A DNA stretch of 64,000 nt, from NCBI GenBank assembly GCA_022393335.1, contig JAJEKB010001368.1, positions 54,234 through 118,233 of the forward strand, read 5' to 3'. Each line of letters opens with the position of its first letter. Within the stretch, counting starts at the first letter, position 1. This document shows, one piece after another, positions 32,903 to 44,877 of the stretch. Both the position numbers and the translations under genes were made by a program. The notes below the pieces were generated by a model. That model saw only the letters and a program-made list of their open reading frames with translations, had not been told where the DNA came from and did not search any database. This stretch comes from Macrotrachela quadricornifera (lineage: Eukaryota > Rotifera > Eurotatoria > Philodinida > Philodinidae).

Positions 32903-33781
32903 CTACGATTTTCTGAGCTCAACAATTTTGTCATGGAGTTGTTGCGACCATATGGCAATATTTGCATTCTTTTCTGTATAGTTTGGCAACCATAATGATT
33001 CTGAACCACCATTTCTGAACTCAGCTACATTCAATGCATAGATATACGGTGTATTGTCCCACAATGCAAAAATCGGACCACCACTGGCCCCACGACCATT
33101 ATCACAATCATGCAAAAAGAAATTTTCACGTAATTTTTTCTTTATATGACATCCAATATGTGCTCCGGCTGTCTGTCCATTGTGAAAATTAGTCGAATAT
33201 CCAACCATTGTTCCAGCTGTGGCAAGCATCGCACTTTCGCTAAGTGTCTTAAACCCGAAGTGGCCGTACTGGTCACCCAGCGGTTTAGACAAGCGTAATA
33301 GGGCCCAATCACTTTCACGATAGACGTCTGGTTTCGTTGTACCCCACCAAATATAACTGATTGATGATGAATCAGGTGCGTTTCCATTGATTCTGTTCGG
33401 GTAAAAAGTTTGTATGTTGTTAAGCTGCTCGGTACTCGGATTGATCACACAGTGAGCGGCCGTTAATACTAAATCTCGTCCCACTAATGTTCCAGTACAT
33501 CCGGTATTCAAGTATCCTATTGCACGCCACGGATAATCCTTCGAGGTGACTTGAACTCGACTATCGATACCAAATATGTTCCTGCTCGTTTGATCTGGAA
33601 TACATGTTGGGTGTCCCTGCTCATTCACAACCGAATAACCAACTGAATAACCCATTCGCTGATCACAATCAGCATCGATCGTTGAGTTATAAACGCACCG
33701 GTAGCCAATAATGCACATTTTTTCAGCGGTTATGAATTTTGAAGAAAAGAAAACAATAAGAAGTGGTAGAAGTATCGCCAT
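32903..33781 (-). CDS. Secreted trypsin/V8-type serine protease
   Basis: A 292-residue single-exon protein. An N-terminal hydrophobic signal peptide (about 1-19, ending ITA) is followed by a cysteine-bearing pro-region (CIIGYRCV, C39, C60). The protease domain begins near 70. The catalytic triad is complete: LTAAHC (H110), RESDWALLRL (D158) and GRGASGGPIF (S233). Cysteines at C95/C111 and C211/C226 fit chymotrypsin-fold disulfides. The short barrel and DCDNGRGASGGPIF style recall the V8/glutamyl-endopeptidase-like S1 branch shared by bacteria and some invertebrates. Substrate specificity cannot be set from sequence. No introns are apparent. It stands alone among transposon relics. Confidence 0.88.
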   Translation of the reverse strand: MAILLPLLIVFFSSKFITAEKMCIIGYRCVYNSTIDADCDQRMGYSVGYSVVNEQGHPTCIPDQTSRNIFGIDSRVQVTSKDYPWRAIGYLNTGCTGTLVGRDLVLTAAHCVINPSTEQLNNIQTFYPNRINGNAPDSSSISYIWWGTTKPDVYRESDWALLRLSKPLGDQYGHFGFKTLSESAMLATAGTMVGYSTNFHNGQTAGAHIGCHIKKKLRENFFLHDCDNGRGASGGPIFALWDNTPYIYALNVAEFRNGGSESLWLPNYTEKNANIAIWSQQLHDKIVELRKS

Positions 33782-36349
33782 TTTCAGTATCCGTTTTGTG
33801 TTTCGTTGTGCTATGTTTTTATTTGAAGTGGTATATGTGATCAGATGTCAATATTCTCACTACCACTAGAAAAACAAAATTTTTGTTTTCTAGCCTCTAA
33901 AAAAAGTGTATTAGGGACAAAACCTTTTAGTGTTATAGATTTTGGTAGTATATTCTGAATCTTTTAAGGTTCTAGCAAAATATGGTTCTATCTTGAATTT
34001 GTTTTTTTATTCTTTCAAGAAGGATTTCTAATTTTCTTCAAAGCAATCAACCAAACGCACTTGATTTAGTACTAATGATTAACTTTATATCTCACCCGTT
34101 TCAATTCTTTATCTAAATGCGTATTTCTATACCTGACCCTTAATTAATGGTAGGCCATTGAATTTAACGTCAAACGAAGTTAAGTTTTATTAATTAACAC
34201 TTCATATGAAGTATTAAGTTTTTCAATTAACACGTAATTTACTTGAAATTATGTGGTTTAATGATAAGTGTGAGACAAGTACAACTTAATTTCGATTTTC
34301 TTGTTAGAAGAGATCTATTTGTCGAAAATAATGATATTCTATAAAGATTAATAAAAAGTTTCCATGATCGAGGCATGCAGTTCCATTGATGGATTTTCTA
34401 AATTTTTCGTCTTAAAAATTCCACTAAAGTAAGACTATTGCTCTAAAATAGCGATATTTTATAAAGTTTCATGGAGTACCTTCAAGGTACAGAAACCACC
34501 TTACGGTTCAAAATTCTCGATCCCAAAAATCTTTGATCGAGCTTCTTGGAAAACACCCGTCTTCTTGCAAAGTTCTTAAATCCACAAACAAAACTTTATC
34601 TGTTTCAAAATACATTTGATCATTGGTTAAAGTCACGCAGAACAGTTCCGACTCCTAGAAGAACCGTTTATATCCTGTCCTGCGAAACAATTGAGACTAT
34701 TCTAGAAATTTTCATTAAGAAACATTCGCGATCAGAACAACACAGAAAAACACCCTATGTCTCAAATTTTGTCTTTTACTATAAGCTTTCTTTATTGACA
34801 GTTATTAAATAACAAATAACTTCAAATTACTACAAGTTCTATACTAACTTTCTTCATTCGTTCATTATCCATGAAATACGGACATTATTAACTAGTTTCA
34901 AGTTTAAGCTGCCCCTCATAATATATTTCTCTCAATGTCTCTTATGTTTATGTGATATACAACTTGGAATTAATAAAATCAAAATAGATAAATCTCTGAT
35001 AGACCTCAACAGAGTACTGGATTTACTGGCATAAATAAAGTCCATAAGACGTATTATTTTGCCATGTGAAATGGAAAAAACTGATGATTAGCTATTTATT
35101 GACATCATTTACTTTCATTTGAAGTAGAACAATAAAAATTTTTTCTGAAACAGCGTAATTCGAAAGCTCTTTTTTTACTTTTGTAGGGATATCAGCTAAT
35201 TTATGAATGCTAAAGGAGTGTGACTTTATATATCGTAGTAATTCTTTCATACGTATACCATATGTTATCTAAAAAAATGAACAACCTTGTCTGCCAAAAA
35301 AGGATCATTTGAAACAAAACTCTATGATAGATGACTGATATAATATTTTAGTCAGTTTTTAGACATTGAAAAGAACTCAGGACCAGTGCTGTTTCAAAAT
35401 ATTTTTGTATCAATCTGTTTTTTCTCTAATTTATTCCTAAAACAATATAATCACTTTTCGTCTATGCGAGTAGTTCGCTAACATTTTTGTGGCAAATAAT
35501 TAAAATTTAATTATAAGAAATATTAAATATGTGTTCTACTTCTTTCGTCAGCCACTTAGCAAGAGAATACAAGGATCAACTGTAGTTTCATTTAGTTGTA
35601 AATAATTACAAATCTACCATTCTACAAGTATTTTCAACAGTCGCGAAATAATAAAAAAGAAAAGTAACGAAAAATTTAATTTATGCTCAAAATCTTCTCG
35701 TTAATCGATATAATAGCATATTCTAAGAATAACAGAACAATTATCTAATATTTATGGCAGAAAGCAAAATAATAAATACATATTTTGTCAAAGTAATTAG
35801 TTTGTCCTACGCAATGAATATAGTCGTTCATTGATTTTGACAAATCATAATTAGAAATAATATTTAATATTATGTATAGATTTTATCATTTTCTGTACCA
35901 GCAAAATTTGATGGAAAAAACGTGGCCTCTTAAATATCTAAACTACTTAAAGTCAGGTAAGTAGAAATAAAAATATTGGCAGTATCTAGTTCAAAATCTT
36001 CAAGGGCATGTTCATGATTATTTTGACCCCTAAAGAACAAATCATAATATTAAACAGAATAAATTTCTGTATTTAACAATAATCATAAATAGATCGATAA
36101 GAAATACATTTTTAAATAAGTTCATTCATAATAACATTAGCGTTATATGTAAAATAAATATTAAGATATTTATAATCACTATGACTAACTTGCGAAGAAT
36201 TACCATTAACAAAAACTGATCGCTTTATTTTATGAGCTGATTCGATCAATAAAAGCTGATAATTAAAATCTAGAAAAAAGAAATTATTTGTATAAGCATT
36301 AAATTGATTTCACTATATCAATTTTTTTTCTCTTTTAAAATTTCAATAT
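33782..36349. other. Intergenic stretch without recognisable genes
   Basis: The 88-codon ORF at 34546 has no recognisable domain. Around 34150-34290 are short diverged repeats of taattaacact/gaagtta words. Confidence 0.4.
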
Positions 36350-37440
36350 CTCATTCGACAATATGTATAGCATCGCAGAAACCTATATTGTAAATATACG
36401 CGGATTAGATGGTATGCAAGTTCCATTCGACTGTGAAATGCGGTTCGAAGCTTTGATTATCGATAAATCGATAATTCGTAGAAAACGAGTTAACTCTATT
36501 GGTGCGTACAACATCTGTCTCTTTTCAATATGTTTTTCAATTTGGTGAAAGTAGTTTTCTTTCTTTATCAATTTATGCGCCAACATTAGATTACTGACTT
36601 CTTCCATTGACTCAGTTGCTGTTGGTACAGTTTGGTTAGCTTCAATTTGGATTACTTGTTTACTAGGTATTGTTGTTTTCAGAGGTCCTTCTGACAATAA
36701 AAAATAAATAAATGTGTATATGTATTAAACTGTTCGAGTTTAGCTGATCAAAATTCTGAGACGAAGCATATAGAAAGAAGAGAAATAGATATATCACCCA
36801 CTCTCAACTGGTATATTTATTTCTTCAATAGTTTCGTTAAGTGCAGCTGATGTAGAATCAAAAATTATATTGCGATTAAGACGAATCTTAACTTTAGTTT
36901 TCGGTGTTGTACCATCTAGTTACGATTGAATTTGTTCAATATTATAGTGATCTAAAATTTTCATTTACTTAATAAGGGAAACAAACAAAAGCCAATGTGT
37001 TTTTTTATCCATACATTATTCAGCAAATGCAATTATCATTTGGCTATAAATAAATGGCTTTAGCTGTGAATAGTTCGCGTTTATAAAATGACAGCATGTT
37101 TGTCAATGGTACTACATTTGAACGACTAAATACTTCAACTTCGTCATCTTTATTAATACCATCTTGTCATGATAATATTATAGGATATTGTTGCTAGTCT
37201 TCAAATTTAAACTGTTTTACTTGAAACGTCGGACTTAATATAACACACATTAATGTACTATCATGTGTAACACTTACATCAACATTCATTGTTGTCGTTG
37301 ATGCTTTATAAAAAACATTCTGAACTACTAGTTTAACAACCTGTTTACGAGTTGAATTACTAATCATTTTAACTGATTCAAGATCTTCAGCTTGTAATTC
37401 TAGGAAAAATAAATCATATTTTAATGCCTTATATTGCTAT
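36350..37440 (-). pseudogene. Unidentified decayed gene
   Basis: On the minus strand, protein-like blocks survive between stops. One (37410-37200) includes DLESVKMISNSTRKQVVKLV and ends QVKQFKFED followed by a stop. The next has DGINKDDEVEVFSRSNVVPL, then MKILDHYNIEQIQS-stop (about 36963). A further block (36857-36697) is followed by a 104-codon frame (36383-36697) containing MEEVSNLMLAHKLIKKENYF. At least three in-frame stops and AT-rich gaps argue for a pseudogene, although a few gaps could be introns. I do not recognise the family. Confidence 0.45.
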
Positions 37441-38029
37441 TCTCTATATTTGATAATGAGGCATAGTCCTATAGGTAAAAAAAGCACTGATTTAGAGATG
37501 AAATAATTATAGTTTATAACAGCCAGGTCATCATAAACTTATAAAATTGTTCATTCTGTTTAATAGTGGAGAAGAATAGTACAAGATATTCCAAAAAAAA
37601 CTTGCTTCTGTTTACAAGATTGCTTCGCTCCCTGTAGCATTTACTTTGTGGTTTAATTATTTTCATAATAGATAGAGCTGAGAAAATCCTATAAGACAGA
37701 GCTATTTTTATTGTGAGAACGTTCTACTGCAACTAAAGAAAAAGAATAAACTCACTAAATGTGAAATTTGTGCTGCAAAGGTACACACTCACTCGAAAAC
37801 AGAAAAAATATCTCTTAATAACAGTTACTCTTGACTTGAAATTTCACATAGTTATAGAAGTAGGTACTCCTGGATGAGCCAGGTTGAATTGCTGGGCTTT
37901 ATATTGTAATTTTCAATCATTTAATAAGTTGTATTAATAAAATAAAATATATTAAAAGATACAGCTTGAAAAGCTCTAAATCTATAAAGAACAACCTATT
38001 TTATACATGTACCGTTTGTTTTCAAAATG

Positions 38030-39094
38030 GATGAAATTCTTTGTCACCAACTTTCGACTCTACGAACAAATTCATCTGTTGATACACCACGAATTTCTTT
38101 TTTAATTTCATCAATTAATGAATCATAATTTTTCACGTTGACCCCTTGCATATGAGTGGTAATAGCATCTCACACTTAATAGTCTGATACATCGAGATCG
38201 GGACTAGTTGATGGCCATCGATCAGTACTCATGACTTGTTTGAAATTTGATTTACACCACGCTAATGATTCATGATGAGTGTGTGATGTGGCATTGCCTT
38301 GTTCAAAAATGAAATGATCATTTAGAAGCCGTTCACCTTCAGATTGTATAGGTGGAAGAACGGCTTCAATACAATTGTGGTGTGATAGTGTTTCACTAGG
38401 TTTTAAAATGATTGGAGACCTAAGACCATTTTTTGAAGCACTCAACCAAGCCATAATTCTTTTTGGATACTTGGCTTGTTGTTCTATGCCTCTTTGTTTG
38501 TCTGTTTCCTCCCAACTAACGGCATAAACATGTTTATTTTGACGGTTAAACATACCCTCTACTGAAAAATATTTTTCATCAGTAAATAAAATCTTACCAT
38601 GATCTTCTTTTCTTAATGACTTTCGTGCTTAATATGCAAATGATATTCTTCCTTTTTTTATTTTCACCAGCCAATTTCGATTATGTTGTTATACAATAAG
38701 TACGTAAATGAAGATCGTCTGTAAGTATTCGACGCGTTGTTTGTCCTAAGACACCGAATGATTTAGCTAATTTTCTTGCACTTCGTTGATCCTTGTAAAT
38801 AAATCTTTGCTTCACCTTTTGTATAAGATCTTTTGTTCGTTCAAGTCTAGGTCCACCAGAAAATGTTTTCAAATCAATTCCACTTGTTACTTTATACACA
38901 TTTTGCTAATATCGAACTGTACATGGACTAATCACATTACGTAATCGTTTGAAAATTTTCATTGATGATATAACATCATCAATCATTCGTATAACAACTT
39001 TTTGAAGATCTTCAGATTTTATTTCTTTTTTTTGAATATAGACACTTATACACTCGTGATTTGTTATTATGTAAGTCGTATATATCTTTATCAA
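38030..39094 (-). pseudogene. Tc1/mariner-like transposase relic
   Basis: Blocks in order on the minus strand: N-terminal helix-turn-helix with RSARKLAKSFGVLGQTTRRI (frame 38681-38899); the first catalytic aspartate region KILFTDEKYFS (about 38590); KYPKRIMAWLSASKNGL; FEQGNATSHTH; WPSTSPDLDVSDY (third catalytic position); and a C-terminal VKNYDSLIDEIKKEIRGVST. Frames change between blocks and stops interrupt them. In the second catalytic block the usual Q-D-N-A reads Q-G-N-A, so the catalytic Asp is lost. The element is dead. Its inverted repeats were not located. Confidence 0.8.
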
Positions 39095-40359
39095 TAATAA
39101 GAGAAAAAGTGAAGAAAAAATTATTATCGAAACGTATATTGATTGGGCTAAGGTTGGCCATTAATCATGCACTTTGACATGATTCATTAACTGATGAAAC
39201 ACGAAGTGGAACGTACCGTGTGCCAATAAATAATCTAGCTTGCAGCGTCGAAATCTAGTCGCTCAAAATCTCATCGGTTTTGAAAATGAAGAGTGCAACT
39301 GTAAGAAAAGTTACCTTGTGTAAATTGTAGAATTTTGCAAGCTGCGTCTTTCGATATATTTTGATCTTTTAATACAGAGTAATCATAATAATAAAACAGT
39401 ACCAAAAACTGAATATTGACATATCACGACAAATTTGAATGTGCAGCACAGCCAGCTCCATCAGCGAGTACAGTCTTCCTATCTAAATAATTTGATGATG
39501 CAATATCAGACTATATAAAACAAATTTCAACGTATATTATCAACCAAGCTTTCTAAAAACTCTCATACTCATAAAATATCGATCCAACTCTAATACTCTA
39601 CATAATATTGAACTACTTTCAGTCACTTCCTAAAATGAGATATCTGCTATTTTCTATCGTACATTTTATTATTATGTAACATTTCTTTTAAAAATCTGTT
39701 CCACTAGTAACTACCGGTTGATAAACTAAATCACTAATAGTAAAAAGCTGTTAGCGCAATCCCTGCGTGATTAAAAATGTGAGACCCGATGAAGCTGCGT
39801 ACACTGTATACCAGATATCCAGAGTTTGTCCTAATAAGTATCTATGATGGTCTTTAGTACTTTATAGATCACAGTCTGTGCTAGAATAGTAAGAGTTACT
39901 AAGTGTTGGTCGCTCATTGTGATGGTGTCGCTTACGGTCTGTGACTCTAATCTTGTCTGTCGATCACGGTCTGTGGGGGGGGGGGGGGGTGAGGATGGGT
40001 CCGAATTTCTACCCTTAAACACTTGAACATTCTCTTTCAGATCGTGTTTCACAAAAAACTTATTAATTTTTCTGCTACTTTTCCTTTCTTTAACTAAACC
40101 TTGACTATCCGCTGCTCTATGAACTAAAAATTCTTGGAATTCTCTAAAAACATTTAAGAATTTGAATGAAACTATGCACAATCTCTACCACTTGAGAGTC
40201 AATCTCTTAAACTAAGATTCGAATCTAAATTGTGGTAGCTTCTTGTTAAACTCTCATAGTTGAGAATTAGCTATATCCTACTTTTTGAAATACAAAATCT
40301 ACGAATTCGATCGAAACAATAAGATTTTCAACTTCTTCTGAAGAACCTCTTCCACCTGA
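39095..40359. other. Intergenic stretch with a poly-G run
   Basis: A run of about 14 G lies near 39976-39989. No conserved gene is seen; the 116-codon ORF across it is not protein-like. Confidence 0.4.
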
Positions 40360-41670
40360 TCACATTGCTCTTTACCAGGGTACATAACCGCGTGAAACTA
40401 GTTATTTATTCTAACTTACCCTCACCCTCAAAGATTCAAGAAAAGATTCTTTCTCGAAAGTATATTCGAACAGAAATTAATCCATTACGACGATGTTTAT
40501 CAATTGATAAATTATTAAATTTCCTAGAATTAACATTACCGATATTTCATCGAGTCAAATTATATCATTGTATCTGTCAAAATCATCAACAACTTTCTTG
40601 TTTTTACGTTCATATACAGATGTGTTTATGTAATCTAGAATGACAAGCTAATTGTTTCTCGTTTGATCATAACATGACATATGATTGTGCTGGTCGATTT
40701 TATTGCGAAAATCATGCTCAACGTTATCGAGATCACCCAACATGCCCAAAACAGCTGTTATGTGTGTGCATATCTAGATTGTTTCTATGGATCAATCTTT
40801 TCTGGTCAAAGTTAGTCTTTCGATTACAAGTGTGATAGCTTTTTTAACACCTGATTAATGGTATATATTCAGTAATGACTTTTGCAAACAAGCGATACGG
40901 TCAAGTCGATTGTGGTATTTATGTAATCGTGAACTCTATTAAATCGTTTTTTTCCCAATTATCATGATTGCATTAAAACTTACCTCTCTCATATTAACAC
41001 AAACCTTTGACATTAAAAATCAAATATACATATTAATTAGTTGTATCCTTATCGATTTTCTTCTTGCTTCTACTTTAAATATAGGAAATTGGTTATATGC
41101 ATGAGTGGCGATTGAACGCGCTATTAATATTTGTCTTGGAGTCAAATTCAATAAAAGCAGAAGCAAAAAAATTGCAACATAGACTATTGTTATTCTTATT
41201 CTATTTATTAAAATAATTTTATCACCAATTAATTAATGATGAAGATCAATATAATAGGCCCACATTATATGTTATTACGTACTTTCTTAGGATAAAACAG
41301 TATGATATAACAATTAATAGTATTCATGTGTTTATACCATTCATTATAAATATTATCTCTGAATTAGTAATCATCATTATTGTTATTCGAAAGCGTTCAA
41401 CAGTTTAAACTCATTTTACTAGAAAGCAACATTTAAAATAACAATTTGATGCACATAAACATCTATTGATTTTACCAATTATTCTAGTTCTATAGGTGTT
41501 ACATCTCGTATAATATTAGTACTCTTTTCACGTTCTATGAAGTCGGTTCATAATTCATGGTTTTTTCTTATTGGCTATTTTGTTTCTATTTTATTTTCAA
41601 TCTCAATTTTTATCATATTCGCACTGCCTTCGAAAATGTATAGGAGAAGCTTTATCAAAAAGACTTGACA
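40360..41670 (+). pseudogene. EGF-like/7TM (rhodopsin-type) receptor pseudogene
   Basis: Broken frames spell a recognisable order. A cysteine-rich EGF-like segment comes first: KLYHCICQNHQQLSCFYVHI, then MTYDCAGRFYCENHAQRYRD (about 40680-40740), then HPTCPKQLLCVC. Membrane segments follow, with LIDFLLASTLNIGNWLYA and VAIERAIN (third helix end, about 41105), VIRKRSTV, the basic loop QFDAHKHLLILPIILVL (about 41450), and a seventh-helix region around FFLLAILFLFYFQSQ. This matches the EGF-plus-7TM receptor layout that I associate with bdelloid genomes. Many stops and frameshifts make it non-functional. Confidence 0.65.
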
Positions 41671-42275
41671 ATTCTTAACAACGAGCAATATCTAATCATC
41701 CAGAATGTGACTGAAATTCATGATAGCACTCAAGCTTATGTTCAATATATCTTCTCGTTTAACCTTTGTTAAGATATACATTTAAGAAACAACCCATGAA
41801 AATATTGAACATAGCTCAACAGAGTCGAATTGGGGCTAATGGGTGAGGCCTGACACTTTGCAGTTATAAAATATTAAACCTGATGAATATTCTATCAAAC
41901 TTCCAATGATTTTGGAAGTTGTTGGTCATGGAAAAAATGAATTTAAGAAACTTCTAAAGTATGTTTTATGAATATCAGGAAATATTTTCTCAAAGTTTAT
42001 ATAGGCATTTTAGAAAATCTTTTGGTTTCTTAAGTTTCTGAATATTCTGACTTTGAAACAGCTAAAATATAAATTCAAATAACTTTCTCAGTATAGTCCC
42101 AATTGAACAAGCGATTGCATACAAAGTTTGGATGCTTATTACGTTTGGCATGTATGCTGTTCGGATGCTCTCTTAAAAATATTTTGAGACAAAAAGTGAT
42201 CTTAGTATTTCTTATCTTTTCTTTAGTGATAATTTTGTCATTTAACTCTTCCAGTTGTGAGAACCATGAAAAGTT
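41671..42275. other. Intergenic stretch
   Basis: No gene or clear repeat is seen between the receptor pseudogene and the ankyrin-ART gene. Confidence 0.4.
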
Positions 42276-43331
42276 TTAAGATGAAAATAAATTGTTGTGA
42301 AAATATCGTTTAAGGTCTATTTCGACGGGAGATTCTGGTAGATTGGAAGGAATATGTACTCGTTGTACACGAAATGCAGTTCGATGAGGAACGATTAATA
42401 TTTCTTGTTCTGCTGGTAGAACGGAATAGTTACCTACATTTATTGCTTTTTGTGGCCATTTAATATGATATGTACATAAGACAGGTAATTTTCCTTCTTC
42501 TAAACCCTTTTTTCGTCTTATTCTCATGAAATGTTCGGCGAAAGAACGTGATTGAGTTGTCGACAGGAATCCTTTATTGATAACAACTGTGTTGACAACA
42601 TAAATCTCAAGTTCCTCCTGCGTTACCCACATACTTCGATAACATTTACCTCTCCAATTATCGATTTTATCTAGACGTGGATCTTTCGCGACTTGGGCTG
42701 CAAATAAACGATGCCATATGGTCTTGGGCGTTTCACTAGCCCAATGGAGAGAATCTTGGGCTAATTTTCTATTTAGACGACTATAAAATTGTCCGTCTTC
42801 GGCTGTATACGCTTTGATAAGTTGAGTTGGATCATTGTCTTCAGCAGCTTTGAGGAAGTATGGTCGAATCTTCACCATCCAATCGGCATTTCGAATTTCT
42901 TCGTCATCCAGAATGAGTTTAACTACGGTAGCGATTTCAGATTCAGCTTTCATAAAATACCGATAATTGAACCGTGCAGACTCAATCTCGGCATGACCCA
43001 CTTTAGTCCATTCAGTTTTAATTTCTTCAGCAACGAATTTCTCACCATCCATTCGATCAGCAGTGGGATTTATAGGAAGCTGTTTCTGAATTACAGATGA
43101 AGATATTTTATCAGAATTCGTTGCATCCGAACGATTTTTTTGTGATTGCACCGCGCCTTTTTTCAGGAGAACTTCGATGATCTCATAATATTTATTATCA
43201 CTAGCCACATCGAGCGCAGTTGAGCCATTCGTTTCGACTCGATTGATTTCATCGAGCGACAGTTTAGAAAGTAATTCTTTTACTGCCGATAAATCCCCGT
43301 CACGACATGCGCAGTAGAAAGAGCTAGCCAT
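42276..43331 (-). CDS. Ankyrin-repeat mono-ADP-ribosyltransferase
   Basis: A 351-residue single-exon protein. Residues 1-61 form two ankyrin-like repeats (YCACRDGDLSAVKELLSKLS, then GSTALDVASDNKYYEIIEVL). After a linker, an ADP-ribosyltransferase domain (about 130-340) carries the R-S-E signature of the arginine-specific/clostridial-toxin-like fold: CYRSMW (R232), GFLSTTQSRSFAEHF (S257) and AEQEILIVP (E308-Q-E310). The ExE pair is intact, so transferase activity is plausible. Arginine as target is inference from ExE. No signal peptide or membrane segment is seen, so it is probably cytosolic. The gene is head to head with the larger ART gene starting at 44067, about 735 bp away. Confidence 0.85.
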   Translation of the reverse strand: MASSFYCACRDGDLSAVKELLSKLSLDEINRVETNGSTALDVASDNKYYEIIEVLLKKGAVQSQKNRSDATNSDKISSSVIQKQLPINPTADRMDGEKFVAEEIKTEWTKVGHAEIESARFNYRYFMKAESEIATVVKLILDDEEIRNADWMVKIRPYFLKAAEDNDPTQLIKAYTAEDGQFYSRLNRKLAQDSLHWASETPKTIWHRLFAAQVAKDPRLDKIDNWRGKCYRSMWVTQEELEIYVVNTVVINKGFLSTTQSRSFAEHFMRIRRKKGLEEGKLPVLCTYHIKWPQKAINVGNYSVLPAEQEILIVPHRTAFRVQRVHIPSNLPESPVEIDLKRYFHNNLFSS

Positions 43332-44066
43332 GTTCTATCATGGACACTTGCACACTGATAAAAAACACATCTCTTATAAGAGCAACGCTAAAACAGTTGA
43401 TAATAATAGTGGTAAAGATAAGGGCATTGTTTGAAAGTGAAAGAATGAGACTTTTTGCGCCGTTTGACTGCAAGCAAACACGACAAACTTCTTAAATCTA
43501 TGTAGGTGAGATTCATAGTATTTTCTTTAACTGTTTCACTAAGGCAGAAATGAGCACAAGACAAAGTTCTCGTCTAAGAAATAGGAGTCAAAGAGTTATT
43601 ATTTTGGAACTACTGTAATTTGTTTCGTGCTCTAAAACTCATTCGATGTTTATACTGCTGACCTTTATCATAAACAACCGAAAGATAGTTTCTTAATGTT
43701 GAAAGATTTTCACCTTTTTCTAGCAGAGCGTAAATACTTCACTGTTACTTTTGTCCACCTAATTTCCCAAAATTAATTGACTACATCTTTCTTTCTCAAT
43801 TCTCAGAGAGAAGAATATTTGAGATTTAGTAAGATTTTCTGAATCTAAAAAATATTCGGAAACTTCTTGCGAAACCTCATACGTTCTTCTTCTGGGCACA
43901 TCCTTCCCAAAAATCCGGTATTTTTCTATAGAGTTTATGACTACAGTATAATCAAGTAAAAATATGTTGAAGGTTTGTGTGAAGTTGCGCTTTGCAAATA
44001 AGAATTTTTTAAACATAAAATCATTTTTTATTTTAGAACACGTAACTAGAATCTGTTAAAATCCTA
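43332..44066. promoter_or_regulatory. Shared divergent upstream region of two ART genes
   Basis: 735 bp separate the two divergent starts. No core promoter motif can be assigned with confidence. The minus-strand 85-codon ORF at 43759-44016 lacks recognisable domains. Confidence 0.3.
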
Positions 44067-44877
44067 ATGGGGGCGAACCAAACAACAACAATCACAGGTT
44101 TTCACTATTGCGATGCTACTTCAAAGTCACTGAAAACCATACTCCCTATTGACGAATATGAACAAAAGCCGCTGGTGTCGTTGAACGAAGCCGTTCAACC
44201 TTTAATTCCTCTTATACCAAATATTTCTCAGCAAGCATGGGCTGCACAACAAATAGTTGAGTACTCTAGAGCTACAGACAGCACATCTATAGAAGAATCA
44301 GCTGCTATCCGATTATATACGATGGACTGGGGAGAAAATAAACCCCTCCATGTTGTTCTTACTACTTATCTTTGCTCGGAACAAAATGCTGATAATCAAA
44401 ATAAGCTTGAACCATTTCTGCTTTATCTTAAACTTTTTACTGCTGGTATCTCTCATCTTTCGTCTCATTCTGGAACTGTTTATCGTGGAATCAATATGAA
44501 TTTTAGCACTCGATTTATTAATAAGAAGACAATTGTCTGTTGCAGTTTTCTTACCTGCACTACTTCCCTTAACACGCCAAAATTTGAAGCTTTTCTTAAC
44601 GAAAGAGGACCTCGCACGATGTTTATTATTGATACAATAAGTGGTAAGAACATTCGTGAACATGCAGCCAATTACAATGAAAATGAAATTCTTCTTCTTC
44701 CTGGAACACAATTTGTAGTAGTCAAACATGAAGAAGTAGATAATCTTCATCGGATTTTCCTCAAAGAAACTGGATCTTCATTCTTCCTTCTTCACACTGC
44801 AACTATTCCAAAAAACGTTTCAGAGGCATCATCAACCAACAACTCAATATACGCGTCTGCAGCAATAGAACCCATAG
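44067..44877 (+). CDS. Exon 1 of a predicted ART-ART-TPR-ARH gene: N-terminal ADP-ribosyltransferase domain
   Basis: Encodes residues 1-270 plus one base. The ART domain (about 50-240) shows TVYRGINM (R140), SFLTCTTS (160-167) and NYNENEILLLPG with an intact ExE (E205, E207). The exon stops at a strong donor, cccatag/gtaaga, in phase 1. Without splicing the frame closes after GKNFC, a non-domain tail. Proposed model, all joins phase-compatible: 44067-44877, 46422-47882, 48539-48751, 48968-49224, 49523-50431, giving 1,216 residues. The first join spans 1,544 bp and is the weakest. A stand-alone 275-residue ART is the alternative. MGANQ at the start could be an N-myristoylation-like glycine, which is speculative. 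Confidence 0.8.

Noticed and set aside
37800..39400. Terminal inverted repeats for the mariner relic
   Set aside because: Similar words (gttttcaaaatggatg and gttttgaaaatgaaga) occur on both sides but in direct, not inverted, orientation.
39831..40181. 116-codon minus-strand ORF with a run of prolines
   Set aside because: The prolines come from the poly-G homopolymer; no domain is seen.
44313..44750. 145-codon ORF antisense to the first ART exon
   Set aside because: Shadow of the real exon, with Lys/Ile-rich composition and no domain.
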